Both the position numbers and the translations under genes were made by a program. This document shows positions 52,106 through 60,246 of a stretch of DNA of 64,000 nucleotides, one piece after another (position 1 is the stretch's first letter; the number at the start of each line of letters is the position of its first letter). Below the pieces are notes generated by a model. It was not told where the DNA came from. It made no database searches and saw nothing but the letters and a program-made list of their open reading frames with translations. The stretch comes from CAYQDR01 sp964416315 (GTDB taxonomy: Bacteria; Methylomirabilota; Methylomirabilia; Rokubacteriales; DASRDR01), in assembly GCA_964416315.1 (NCBI GenBank), contig CAYQDR010000005.1, positions 1-64,000 on the forward strand, written 5' to 3'.

Positions 52106-55100
52106 ATGACGAGCCCCACCGCGTCCGCCGTCAGCCTGGACGACCGCTACCTCCGGGAGGAGGGGGTCGTCTACCTTTCCGGCCTCCAGGCCCTGGTCCG
52201 CCTCCCCATCGACCAGAGCCGGCGCGACCGCCGGGCCGGGCTCCGGATCGGCACCTTCGTGAGCGGCTACCCGGGCTCGCCGCTCGGGGGGTACGACCTG
52301 GCCCTCCAGCAGTCGCGGCGGATCCTCGACCAGCACGAGATCGTCCACGTGCCCGGCGCGAACGAGGAGCTCGCCGCCACCGCGATCAGCGGGACCCAGA
52401 TGCTCGACCACTACCCCCACTCGCGGTACGACGGCGTGGTGGCGCTCTGGTACGGCAAGGGGCCCGGGGTGGACCGGAGCGGCGACGCCCTCAAGCACGG
52501 CAACTTCGCGGGGACGAGCCGCCACGGCGCCGTCGTGGTCCTCGCGGGCGAGGACCACGAGGCGAAGAGCTCCACGATGCCGTACCAGGACGACTACGCG
52601 TTCATGGGCCACGGCATGCCGATCCTCTACCCCGCGTCCACCGGCGAGTTCCTGACGCTCGGGCTCCACGCGATCGCGATGTCGCGCTTTTCCGGCTGCT
52701 GGGTGGCGATGAAGCTCGTCGGCCACCTCGCCGACGGCGGGGAGACGGTCGAGGTGGCCCCCGACCGGCCGCGGATCGTCCTGCCCAAGCTCCTGGTCGA
52801 CGGGCGGCCGTTCCAGAAGTCCACCGACTTCACGTTCTTCCCGGGGCTGAACATCGAGACCGAACGGCGGCTCTACTGCGAGCGCCACCGGGCGGCGCTG
52901 GCCTACGCGCGCGCGAACGGGCTCAACCGCGTGGAGGTCGGCTCCGCCCGCGATCGCCTCGGCATCGTCACGGCGGGCAAGAGCTGCGGCGACACGCGCC
53001 AGGCGCTCCTCGACATGGGGCTCGACGACGCCGCGCTCCAGCGGATCGGGATCCGGCTTCTCCGGGTGGGCCTGATCTACCCGCTCGACGCGGAGCTGGT
53101 CCGGGAGTTCGCCGGCGACCTCGACGAGGTCATCGTCATCGAGGAGAAGCGGGGGTTCCTCGAGGCCCAGGTCAAGGAGGCGCTGTGCGGCCTCGGCCGC
53201 CCGGTCCGCGTCGTGGGGAAGCTCGACGAGGCCGGCGCCCCGCTCTTCCCCATCCAGGGTGGGATGGACTCGGACCTGGTCACCGAGCGGCTCGGGCCGC
53301 GCCTGCTCCGCTACGCGCCCGAGCAGCCGGGGATCCTCGGCCGGCTCGCCGAGTTGCGCGCCATCCGCGCCCGCCCGTACGAGGCCCACCCGGGGCGGAC
53401 CCCGAACTACTGCTCGGGGTGTCCGCACAACATCTCGACGCGGCTCCTCCCGGAGCAGGTGGCGTGGGGGAGCCCGGGCTGCCACAGCTTCGCCTCGATC
53501 ATCGAGCAGCCGGAACGGCACATCGTTTCCATGACCCAGCTCGGCGGCGAGGGGCTCCCGTGGATCGGGCTCTCCCGGTTCACGGATCGCCCGCACATCG
53601 TCCAGAACGTCGGTGACGGGTCGCTCTTCCACTCGAGCTACCTGAACCTCCGCTTCTGCGTCGCGGCCGGCGTCAACATCACCTTCAAGATCCTCTACAA
53701 CGGCTATGTCGCGAACACGGGCGCCCAGGAGATGGTCGGCGGGAAGCCGATCCCCGAGCTGACCCGCCTCCTCGAGGTGGAGGGGGTGCGGCGGATCGCC
53801 GTCGTCACGAAGGATTCGACGGCCTACCGCGCCGCGCGCCTCGCCGCGAACGCCCGCGTCTACCCCGTGGCGAAGCAGGACCAGGTCCTCCGCGAGCTCG
53901 CGGAGGAGCCCGGCGTCACGGTCTTCATCTACGACGGCGTGTGCGCGAACGAGCGACGGCGGCGGCAGAAGCGGGGGAAGCTGCCGCCGCCGACCCGGTT
54001 CGTCGTCATCAACGAGGAGGTCTGCGAGAACTGCGGGCACTGCGGCGCGCTCACGAACTGCATGTCGCTCCACAAGGTGGACACGGAGTTCGGCCCCAAG
54101 ACCCAGGTCCACCCCTCCTCGTGCAACCAGGATTACTCCTGCCTCGGGGGCGACTGCCCGTCGTTCGTGACCGTGGAAACCGAGCCGGGGACCGGGTACC
54201 GGCGCCCGTCGGCGCCCGTCCTCGCCGAGGACGCCGTGCCGGAGCCCGCGGGTCGGGTGCGCCTAGACCGGCCGTACCGCCTCTACATCCCCGGTGTTGG
54301 CGGGACGGGCGTCATCACGATCAACGCCCTCCTCTGCTACGCGGCGTGGATGGACGGCCTCCGTGTGCTGTCCTACGACCAGACGGGCGCCGCCCAGAAG
54401 TGGGGGCCGGTGCTCTCGAGCCTCGTCCTCGCGGCGCCGGGGCAGCCGCTCGCGGCGAACAAGGTGGGCGCGGGTTCGGCCGACCTCTACCTCGCCTTCG
54501 ATCTCCTGGCCGCGGCGACGCGGGGGAACCTGGACCGCTGCGACCCGGGCCGAACGGCGGCGGTCGTCAACACGACGCTCCTGCCGAGCGGCGAGATGAT
54601 CCGCGACGTCCACTTCGCCCCCCCGGTGGAGGCGATGCGCGCGACGATCGCGCGGTTCACGGACCCGGTGCGGAGCGTGGCGGTCGAGGCGCGGCGGATC
54701 GCGGAAGCGCTCTTCGGCGACTACATGGCGACGAACCTCGTCGCCCTCGGCGTCGCGTACCAGGCGGGCCTCCTGCCGCTCACCGCCCGGAGCATCGAGG
54801 GCGCGATCCGTCTGAACGGCGTCCAGGTCGAGCAGAACCTCCAGGCCTTCCGCTACGGCCGCCTCTGGGTCGTCGATCCGGAGCGGCTCCGGCCGCTCGT
54901 CGACCCGCCGCGCCGGACGCTGGACGACGAGCAGAAGTGCGTGCTGGCCCGTCTCTCTGGCCGCAACGCCCATGCCTACGTCTCGTTCCTCGATCGCTGC
55001 GCGCACCTGGACGAGGAGTCCCGCCGGCTGCTGGCGGTCCGCGTCGCCGAGCTGATCGACTACCAGGACGTCCGGTACGTCGAGCCGTTCGTCGGGTTCG

Positions 55101-55660
55101 TCCTCAAGGTCGCCGCCCGCGAGCGGGCGGCGGTGCCCGGGCGGTTCGAGCTGACGCACGCCGTCATCCGCCACCTCTACAAGCTGATGGCGTACAAGGA
55201 CGAGTACGAGGTCGCGCGCCTCCACCTGAAGCCCGCGTTCCGCGCGCAGGCGGAGGGCCTCTTCACCAAGCCGCGCCGCCTCGTCCGCCACTTCCACCCG
55301 CCGCTCCTCCGGGCCCTGGGCCTCCAGCGGAAGCTCGCCCTCGGCCCCTGGTTCACGCCGGCGCTTCGCCTCCTCCGGGCGCTCCGCGGGCTCCGCGGGA
55401 CGGCCTGGGACCTCTTCGGCTACGCGGCCGTCCGCCGCGAGGAGCGGGCGCTCGTCGGCTGGTACCGGTCGCTGGTCGAGGCGGGCCTCGAGCGGCTCGA
55501 TCCCGAGAGCCACCCGCAGGTCATCGAGCTGGCGGAGGTACCCGACCTGATCCGCGGCTACGAGGCGATCAAGCTCGCGGGCGTCAAGGCCGCGCGCGAG
55601 CGCGCGGGGGAGCTCCTGGCGCTCCTGCGGGCCTCGGTCGTCCCCACGGCGCGGTCCTGA
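52106..55660 (+). CDS. Indolepyruvate ferredoxin oxidoreductase, fused alpha-beta form
   Basis: 1184 aa, joining the IorA and IorB functions in one chain, the layout found in many proteobacteria. It oxidatively decarboxylates aryl- or branched 2-oxoacids to acyl-CoA, reducing ferredoxin. Pyrimidine-binding region near 45-150 (FVSGYPGSPLGGYDLAL), ThDP motif NVGDGSLFHSSYLNL near 500, cluster region CENCGHCGALTNC and CNQDYSCLGGDC near 640-680, then the gamma-type domain starting IPGVGGTGVITINALL. The long C-terminal extension (DUF6537-like) is typical. 15 nt before the ComD-like gene. Confidence 0.88.
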   Translation: MTSPTASAVSLDDRYLREEGVVYLSGLQALVRLPIDQSRRDRRAGLRIGTFVSGYPGSPLGGYDLALQQSRRILDQHEIVHVPGANEELAATAISGTQMLDHYPHSRYDGVVALWYGKGPGVDRSGDALKHGNFAGTSRHGAVVVLAGEDHEAKSSTMPYQDDYAFMGHGMPILYPASTGEFLTLGLHAIAMSRFSGCWVAMKLVGHLADGGETVEVAPDRPRIVLPKLLVDGRPFQKSTDFTFFPGLNIETERRLYCERHRAALAYARANGLNRVEVGSARDRLGIVTAGKSCGDTRQALLDMGLDDAALQRIGIRLLRVGLIYPLDAELVREFAGDLDEVIVIEEKRGFLEAQVKEALCGLGRPVRVVGKLDEAGAPLFPIQGGMDSDLVTERLGPRLLRYAPEQPGILGRLAELRAIRARPYEAHPGRTPNYCSGCPHNISTRLLPEQVAWGSPGCHSFASIIEQPERHIVSMTQLGGEGLPWIGLSRFTDRPHIVQNVGDGSLFHSSYLNLRFCVAAGVNITFKILYNGYVANTGAQEMVGGKPIPELTRLLEVEGVRRIAVVTKDSTAYRAARLAANARVYPVAKQDQVLRELAEEPGVTVFIYDGVCANERRRRQKRGKLPPPTRFVVINEEVCENCGHCGALTNCMSLHKVDTEFGPKTQVHPSSCNQDYSCLGGDCPSFVTVETEPGTGYRRPSAPVLAEDAVPEPAGRVRLDRPYRLYIPGVGGTGVITINALLCYAAWMDGLRVLSYDQTGAAQKWGPVLSSLVLAAPGQPLAANKVGAGSADLYLAFDLLAAATRGNLDRCDPGRTAAVVNTTLLPSGEMIRDVHFAPPVEAMRATIARFTDPVRSVAVEARRIAEALFGDYMATNLVALGVAYQAGLLPLTARSIEGAIRLNGVQVEQNLQAFRYGRLWVVDPERLRPLVDPPRRTLDDEQKCVLARLSGRNAHAYVSFLDRCAHLDEESRRLLAVRVAELIDYQDVRYVEPFVGFVLKVAARERAAVPGRFELTHAVIRHLYKLMAYKDEYEVARLHLKPAFRAQAEGLFTKPRRLVRHFHPPLLRALGLQRKLALGPWFTPALRLLRALRGLRGTAWDLFGYAAVRREERALVGWYRSLVEAGLERLDPESHPQVIELAEVPDLIRGYEAIKLAGVKAARERAGELLALLRASVVPTARS

Positions 55661-55675
55661 GCGGGCAAGGGGCGG

Positions 55676-56191
55676 GTGCCCGCCTCCGTCGTCAACTCCA
55701 AGCGCATCTACGAGGGCCTCCGGGCCTGCGGCGTCCGGCTGGTGGTCACGCTCGCCGAGCGGTGGCTCCTCCATCTGATCCGGATGGCCGACGAGGACCC
55801 CGAGGTCACCCTCGTCCACGTGGCGCGGGAGGAGGAGGCGATCGGGATCGCGGCCGGCGCGCACCTGGCCGGCGTCGACTCGGCGATCCTCATGCAGAAC
55901 CACGGGCTCCTCGCCGCCATCAACCCGATCGTCTCGCTCGCCCAGCTCTACCGGATCCCGCTCCTCATGCTGATCAGCTACCGCGGCCACATGGGCGAGG
56001 AGGACCCGTGGCAGACCCAGGGCGGTCTCGTCACCGAGCCGGTCCTGCGGGCGCTCGACATCGCGACGCGGGTCCTCGATCCCGCCGACGACATCCCGCG
56101 GCGCATCCGCGACGCCCACACGCTCGCCCACGCCTCGCTCGCGCCCGTGGCGGTGCTGCTCCCGCGCGACGTGATGTGGGAGGACGGCTGA
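55676..56191 (+). CDS. Sulfopyruvate/phosphonopyruvate decarboxylase, alpha (ComD-like) subunit
   Basis: 171 aa, the pyrimidine-binding half of a ThDP decarboxylase. Catalytic Glu in VAREEEAIGIAAGAHLAG; MQNHGLLAAINPIVSLAQLYRIPLLMLISYRG is the signature block of ComD and of phosphonopyruvate decarboxylase. It forms active sites with the beta subunit encoded 3 nt later. Sulfopyruvate decarboxylase makes sulfoacetaldehyde; the substrate here is not fixed by sequence. GTG 55676 with AAGGGG upstream. Confidence 0.8.
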   Translation: MPASVVNSKRIYEGLRACGVRLVVTLAERWLLHLIRMADEDPEVTLVHVAREEEAIGIAAGAHLAGVDSAILMQNHGLLAAINPIVSLAQLYRIPLLMLISYRGHMGEEDPWQTQGGLVTEPVLRALDIATRVLDPADDIPRRIRDAHTLAHASLAPVAVLLPRDVMWEDG

Positions 56192-56194
56192 AGA

Positions 56195-56794
56195 GTGCGG
56201 CTCCGCGAGGCGCTGGCCGCCATCTACCCCGAGCTCGAGCACCGGATCGTCGTGACGATCATGGGCGGGGTGGCGGTCGAGCTGTACACCCTCGGCCACC
56301 GGCCGACCTTCTTCTACCTCGAGCACGCGATGGGGCTCGCCTCCTCGATGGGGCTCGGCATCGCCCTCGCGCTGCCCGAGCAGCAGGTGGTCGTCCTCGA
56401 CGGCGACGGCTCGCTGCTCATGAACCTCGGCACGCTCTCGACGATGGCGCGCTACCGGCCGGGGAACCTGTTGCACGTGGTGATGGACAATCAGAGCCTG
56501 GTCTCGACGGGCGGCGCCCCGACGGCCACCGCGACGGGCGCGGACCTCGCGGGCATCGCGCGGGCGTGCGGCGTGCCGCGTGCCGTGACGGTGACCACGC
56601 CCGCCGAGCTCACGGCCGCCGTCGCGGACGCCGTGGGGAGCCGGACACTCGCGACGGTCGTGGCGAAGGTCGAGCCCACGGCGCCGGCGTCGTATCACAT
56701 GGGCCTCGCACTCCTCGAGAACCGCTTCCAGTTCTGGCGCGCCCTCCAGGCGCTCGCCGCACCCTCTCTGCTGCGGGGGGAGAGGGCAAGGTGA
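56195..56794 (+). CDS. Sulfopyruvate/phosphonopyruvate decarboxylase, beta (ComE-like) subunit
   Basis: 199 aa, the ThDP-binding half: MGLASSMGLGIALALP, then GDGSLLMNLGTLSTMARY and MDNQSLVSTGGAPT. With ComD-like it decarboxylates a sulfo- or phosphono-pyruvate, or a related 2-oxoacid. The last dozen codons (PSLLRGERAR) are contributed by a REP-like element, so the natural C-terminus appears to have been replaced or extended. GTG 56195. Confidence 0.8.
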   Translation: MRLREALAAIYPELEHRIVVTIMGGVAVELYTLGHRPTFFYLEHAMGLASSMGLGIALALPEQQVVVLDGDGSLLMNLGTLSTMARYRPGNLLHVVMDNQSLVSTGGAPTATATGADLAGIARACGVPRAVTVTTPAELTAAVADAVGSRTLATVVAKVEPTAPASYHMGLALLENRFQFWRALQALAAPSLLRGERAR

Positions 56795-56799
56795 GGGGG
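56762..56799. repeat. REP-like palindrome, copy C
   Basis: Inverted copy of the element at 5573 and 28694: its complement reads CCCCCTCACCTTGCCCTCTCCCCCC. Outer arms CCCTCTC/GAGAGGG. It overlaps the 3' end of the ComE-like gene. Confidence 0.65.
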
Positions 56800-56859
56800 C
56801 TCAACTCGGGAAGGGGGATGCGCCTTGACAGCGTGGCCTCCTCAAGCGACGCTGCCGCT

Positions 56860-57156
56860 GTGACCAGGAAAGTCGGGCGCCGTGAACTGAGAAAGCGCCT
56901 CAGCGAGTACGTCCGTCAAGTGCGCAGCGGTGACGTCGTACTCGTGACCGACCGGGGCCAAATCGTGGCGGAATTGCGCCCCCCGAGCTCCCGGGCTGCA
57001 CTGGCTGACATTCCTTCTGGCTTGCTCGAGCTCGCCCACCGCGGGTCGCTGACCCTCGGAGGGCCGAACCACCCCGGGCTGTACCCACGCCTGCCGCGAC
57101 TCCTGGCGCCTGGCGAGTTCCAGCGCCTCCTCGACGAGGAACGAGGCGGCCGCTGA
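56860..57156 (+). CDS. Phd/YefM-type antitoxin, orphan
   Basis: 98 aa. Antitoxin fold in residues 1-50 (VTRKVGRRELRKRLSEYVRQVRSGDVVLVTDRGQIVAELRP), then a toxin-binding tail ending FQRLLDEERGGR. GTG 56860 is chosen because upstream sequence is REP-derived; TTGACA at 56825-56830 with a weak GACGCT box would make it leaderless. The toxin that should follow is reduced to 12 codons, so the antitoxin stands alone. Confidence 0.75.
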   Translation: MTRKVGRRELRKRLSEYVRQVRSGDVVLVTDRGQIVAELRPPSSRAALADIPSGLLELAHRGSLTLGGPNHPGLYPRLPRLLAPGEFQRLLDEERGGR

Positions 57157-57191
57157 AGCTCTACATCGAGCCCGGCATCCCGCCGGCTTGA
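57153..57191 (+). pseudogene. Decayed VapC toxin start
   Basis: CTG 57153 overlaps the antitoxin stop and reads LKLYIEPGIPPA before TGA. The LKLYIE beginning resembles the first strand of VapC PIN toxins that usually follow this antitoxin; the remaining protein is missing. Confidence 0.45.
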
Positions 57192-57291
57192 CGCATCCGC
57201 CACCTCCCCATAGGGTAGCCGCGTGGAGGGGATCGAAGCCGGCCTCTTGATCCTTGGCGGGGCGGGACCGATCCGTGCGTCCTGGTACTGA
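57188..57291 (+). other. Promoter-like element with a 22-codon leaderless ORF
   Basis: TTGACG (57188-57193), 17-nt spacer, TAGGGT (57211-57216), then GTG at 57223, exactly where transcription would start. The ORF reads VEGIEAGLLILGGAGPIRASWY and stops at 57291. It may be a remnant of a former gene that kept its promoter. Confidence 0.3.
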
Positions 57292-57337
57292 CTCGTGATA
57301 GCGTAATTGGGCGTCTGCCGGTCAAGGAGGCGGGGAG

Positions 57338-57565
57338 ATGGTCGAGATCGCGCCACGGATCGTGGTTGATGAGAAAGTCCGGTTCGGCAAGCCTGTCATA
57401 CGAGGGACCCGTGTCGCCGTCGACGTGTTGATAGGAAAGCTCGCGAGCGGCATGACCGCTGAAGAAGTCGCCGACGAGTACGGCGTCGAGCGAGAGGACG
57501 TGCTGGCGGCGTTGGCCTACGCGGCTGACTCACTCGCTCAGGAGCAGCTCCGCGCCGTGAAGTAG
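57338..57565 (+). CDS. DUF433 antitoxin-like protein
   Basis: 75 aa. The DUF433 signature is complete: PRIVVDEKVRFGKPVIRGTRVAVDVLIGKLASGMTAEEVADEYG, a small helix-turn-helix-like domain. ATG 57338 follows AAGGAGG. Its stop abuts the ATG of the DUF5615 gene, the standard antitoxin-toxin order for this pair. Confidence 0.85.
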   Translation: MVEIAPRIVVDEKVRFGKPVIRGTRVAVDVLIGKLASGMTAEEVADEYGVEREDVLAALAYAADSLAQEQLRAVK

Positions 57566-57931
57566 ATGCCGCGGTTTCTGGTGGATGAAGACCTGCCGCG
57601 CTCGCTGGCCAGGGCGCTGCGCGAGGCTGGCATCCACGCCGAGGACGCCCGTGACGTCGGGCTCCGCGGCAGCTCTGACGACGAGATTCTCGAGTACGCC
57701 TCGGCTCGAGCCCTTGGGCTCCTTACCGGAGACATTGGCTTCGGCAATATCCTGCGGTTTCCGCTCGGATCGCACGCCGGAGTTGTAATCGCGCGGTTTC
57801 CGAACGAGATGACGATTCCGTCGCTAAATAGCGCGATCCTGAACGCCATCCGCGACCTTTCGGACGACGACCTCTCGGGAAACCTGGTAATCCTCGAGCC
57901 GGGCAAGATCCGACTCCGGAGAAAGGGGTGA
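57566..57931 (+). CDS. DUF5615 PIN-like toxin
   Basis: 121 aa. PIN-like (Mut7-C type) protein: FLVDEDLPRSLARALREAGI at the start, LRGSSDDEILEYASARALGLLTGDIGFGN in the middle, and a C-terminal LVILEPGKIRLR. Acids in VDED and TGD could form the nuclease site. Lower GC and different codon use than neighbours hint at acquisition. It starts directly after the DUF433 stop. Confidence 0.8.
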   Translation: MPRFLVDEDLPRSLARALREAGIHAEDARDVGLRGSSDDEILEYASARALGLLTGDIGFGNILRFPLGSHAGVVIARFPNEMTIPSLNSAILNAIRDLSDDDLSGNLVILEPGKIRLRRKG

Positions 57932-58034
57932 GCCGCGATCGCCACCCGACCGGCGCTGGGAGCTCCAGCCGGTTGGAGCGAATTGGGCCCGACTCCTGAT
58001 CCGTGCTGCAGGGCGGATGAGGTGATCCAGTAGC

Positions 58035-59762
58035 GTGGACCGCGTCGAGACGGACCTCCTGATCCTGGGGGCGGGCGGGGCGGGGCTCTGCGCCGCGCTC
58101 CACGCGGCCGACCGCGCGCCCGGGCTCGCGATCACGGTGGTCGTCAAGGGGCTGCTCGGTCGCGCGGGCTGCACGCGCATGGTCCAGGGCGGCTACAACG
58201 CCGTCCTCGCGGCGCCCGACTCCCTCGAGGCCCACTTCCTCGACACCCTCCGGGGCGGCGGCTGGCTGAACGACCAGGAGCTGGCCTGGCGGCTCGTCGA
58301 GACGGCGCCGGCGCGGGTCGTCGAGCTGGAGACCCGCTACGGCTGCTTCTTCGACCGGACGCCGGACGGCCGCATCCACCAGAAGCCCTTCGCGGGCCAG
58401 AGCCACGACCGCACGATCCACAAGGGCGACCTCACGGGCATCGAGATCATGAACCGGCTGACCGAGCAGGTCTGGACCCGGCCAGGGATCCGCGTCCTCG
58501 AGGAGCATCGGGCCCTCGACCTCCTCCAGGACGACGCGGGGCGGGTCGGGGGCGCGCTCCTCCTCGACATCCGGACCGGCGCCCCGGTCCTCGCGAGCGC
58601 GCGGGCGACGCTCCTGGCCTGCGGCGGCGGGCCCACGATGTACCGGATCGTCGCGTGCTCGGCCGACAAGGCAGCCGACGGCATCGCCCTCGCCTTCCGC
58701 GCCGGCGCCCCGCTCCGCGACATGGAGATGGTCCAGTTCCACCCCACCGGCCTCGTCGTGCCGGGCTCGCTCATCACCGGCTCCCTCCTCGAGGAGGGCT
58801 TACGTGGCGCCGGCGGGCGCCTCTACAACGCCGGGGGCGAGCGCTTCATGGCGCGCCACGATGCCGAGCGGCTCGAGCGCTCGACGCGCGACGTCGTGGC
58901 CCGCGCGAGCTACCTCGAGATCGCCGAGGGCCGCGGGACGCCCGAGGGCGGCGTCTGGCTCGACGTCTCCCACCTCGGGGTGGAGCTCGTCGAGCGGAAC
59001 TTCCGCGGCATGGTCCGGCGCTGCCGGGACTTCGGCCTGGACCTCGCCCGCCGGCCGGTTCCCGTGACGCCGACGGCGCACTTCCTGATGGGGGGCGTCG
59101 TCATCGACCCGGAGTGCCGGACGGCGCTCGAGGGCCTCTTCGCCGCTGGCGAGGACGCGGGTGGCGTCCACGGCGCGAACCGCCTCGGCGGCAACGGCGT
59201 CGCCGACTCGACGGTCTTCGGCGGGATCGCGGGCGACGTCATGACGGACTGGGTCGCCGGCCGGGAGTGGCCGAAGCTCGGCGAGCGGGACGCCGAGGCC
59301 CGCGCCGCCGTGGCGCGAGCGCCGCTCGGGCGACGGGGGCGCGACGAGACGGTCGCGCTCCGTGCGCGGATGCGCGACCTCATGTGGGAGCGGGGGGGCC
59401 TGGTCCGGACGGAGGCGGGGCTCGAGACGGGGCTCGCGGAGCTGGAGGAGATCGCGGCACGGCTCGAGGCGACGTCGGTGCCCGGCGGGCCCGCGTACAG
59501 CCTCGCCTGGCAGACCTGGCTCGACGCGCGGAACCAGTGCCTCGCGGCGCGGCTCATCGCCCGGAGCGCGCTCGAGCGCCGCGAGAGCCGCGGCGCCCAC
59601 TACCGGGCGGATCACCCCACGGCCGACAACGCGCGCTGGCTGGTCAACGTGACGGCGGCGCAGCGGAACGGCGGGGTGGCGATCTGGACGGAGCCGGTGC
59701 GGCTCACGCGGGCGCGGCCGGAAGCCCCGGCGCCCCCGGCGCTCGTCGAGATCGGCGACTGA
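58035..59762 (+). CDS. Fumarate reductase/succinate dehydrogenase-type flavoprotein
   Basis: 575 aa. FAD-binding GAGGAG at 12-17, covalent-FAD region TRMVQGGYNA, active-site blocks MVQFHPTGLV and THFLMGG-like TAHFLMGGVVIDPE, then AAGEDAGGVHGANRLGGNG. Family members oxidise succinate, reduce fumarate or make iminoaspartate. No iron-sulfur or cytochrome subunit is next to it, so it may act as a soluble enzyme on the acid imported by the transporter that follows. GTG 58035 has GAGGTGAT upstream. Confidence 0.8.
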   Translation: MDRVETDLLILGAGGAGLCAALHAADRAPGLAITVVVKGLLGRAGCTRMVQGGYNAVLAAPDSLEAHFLDTLRGGGWLNDQELAWRLVETAPARVVELETRYGCFFDRTPDGRIHQKPFAGQSHDRTIHKGDLTGIEIMNRLTEQVWTRPGIRVLEEHRALDLLQDDAGRVGGALLLDIRTGAPVLASARATLLACGGGPTMYRIVACSADKAADGIALAFRAGAPLRDMEMVQFHPTGLVVPGSLITGSLLEEGLRGAGGRLYNAGGERFMARHDAERLERSTRDVVARASYLEIAEGRGTPEGGVWLDVSHLGVELVERNFRGMVRRCRDFGLDLARRPVPVTPTAHFLMGGVVIDPECRTALEGLFAAGEDAGGVHGANRLGGNGVADSTVFGGIAGDVMTDWVAGREWPKLGERDAEARAAVARAPLGRRGRDETVALRARMRDLMWERGGLVRTEAGLETGLAELEEIAARLEATSVPGGPAYSLAWQTWLDARNQCLAARLIARSALERRESRGAHYRADHPTADNARWLVNVTAAQRNGGVAIWTEPVRLTRARPEAPAPPALVEIGD

Positions 59763-59769
59763 GCCCAGC

Positions 59770-60243
59770 ATGATCGGCCCGCGCGGGAGGGAGGGCCGGA
59801 TCGTCGGCGGGGCGCTCGTCCTCCTGGGGATCCTCGCCCTCTGGGAGGGACGCCGGCTCCGCGCCCTGAGAACCGAGATGGTCGCGGGCGCCGTCGTGGG
59901 CGACGACACCTTCCCCATGATCGTCGGGGCCGCGATGCTCCTCCTGGGGGCCCACATCCTCCTCCTGGCGCGCTTGCCGCGGGTGAAGGTGGCCGTGCCG
60001 TACGGCGAGCCCCGCATGCGGATGATCCTCGGGGCGGGCGTGCTGGCGGCCTACTGGGTGATCCTGCCGTATCTCGGCTACACGGCGAGCACCGCGCTCG
60101 CCTCCACCGGGCTCTTCCGCGGGATGGGTGGCTACCGCTGGCCGATCGCCCTCCTGTCCGGTGGCCTGACGACGGGCGCGCTCTACCTCGTGTTCCGGGT
60201 GTGGCTCGTCGAGCCGCTCCCCGGGGGCGTGCTGGGGTTCTGA
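59770..60243 (+). CDS. tctB: Tripartite tricarboxylate transporter small membrane subunit
   Basis: 157 aa, four predicted helices (IVGGALVLLGILALWEG, MIVGAAMLLLGAHILLLA, MILGAGVLAAYWVILPYLG, WPIALLSGGLTTGALYLVF). Typical TctB layout, with the GxxxFP-like DTFPMIVG between helices 1 and 2. ATG 59770; 7 nt after the flavoprotein stop. Confidence 0.85.
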   Translation: MIGPRGREGRIVGGALVLLGILALWEGRRLRALRTEMVAGAVVGDDTFPMIVGAAMLLLGAHILLLARLPRVKVAVPYGEPRMRMILGAGVLAAYWVILPYLGYTASTALASTGLFRGMGGYRWPIALLSGGLTTGALYLVFRVWLVEPLPGGVLGF

Positions 60244-60246
60244 GGC

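Noticed and set aside
51887..56698. Minus-strand frames of 741 and 811 codons
   Set aside because: Shadows of the ThDP enzymes on the plus strand; low-complexity charged sequence only.
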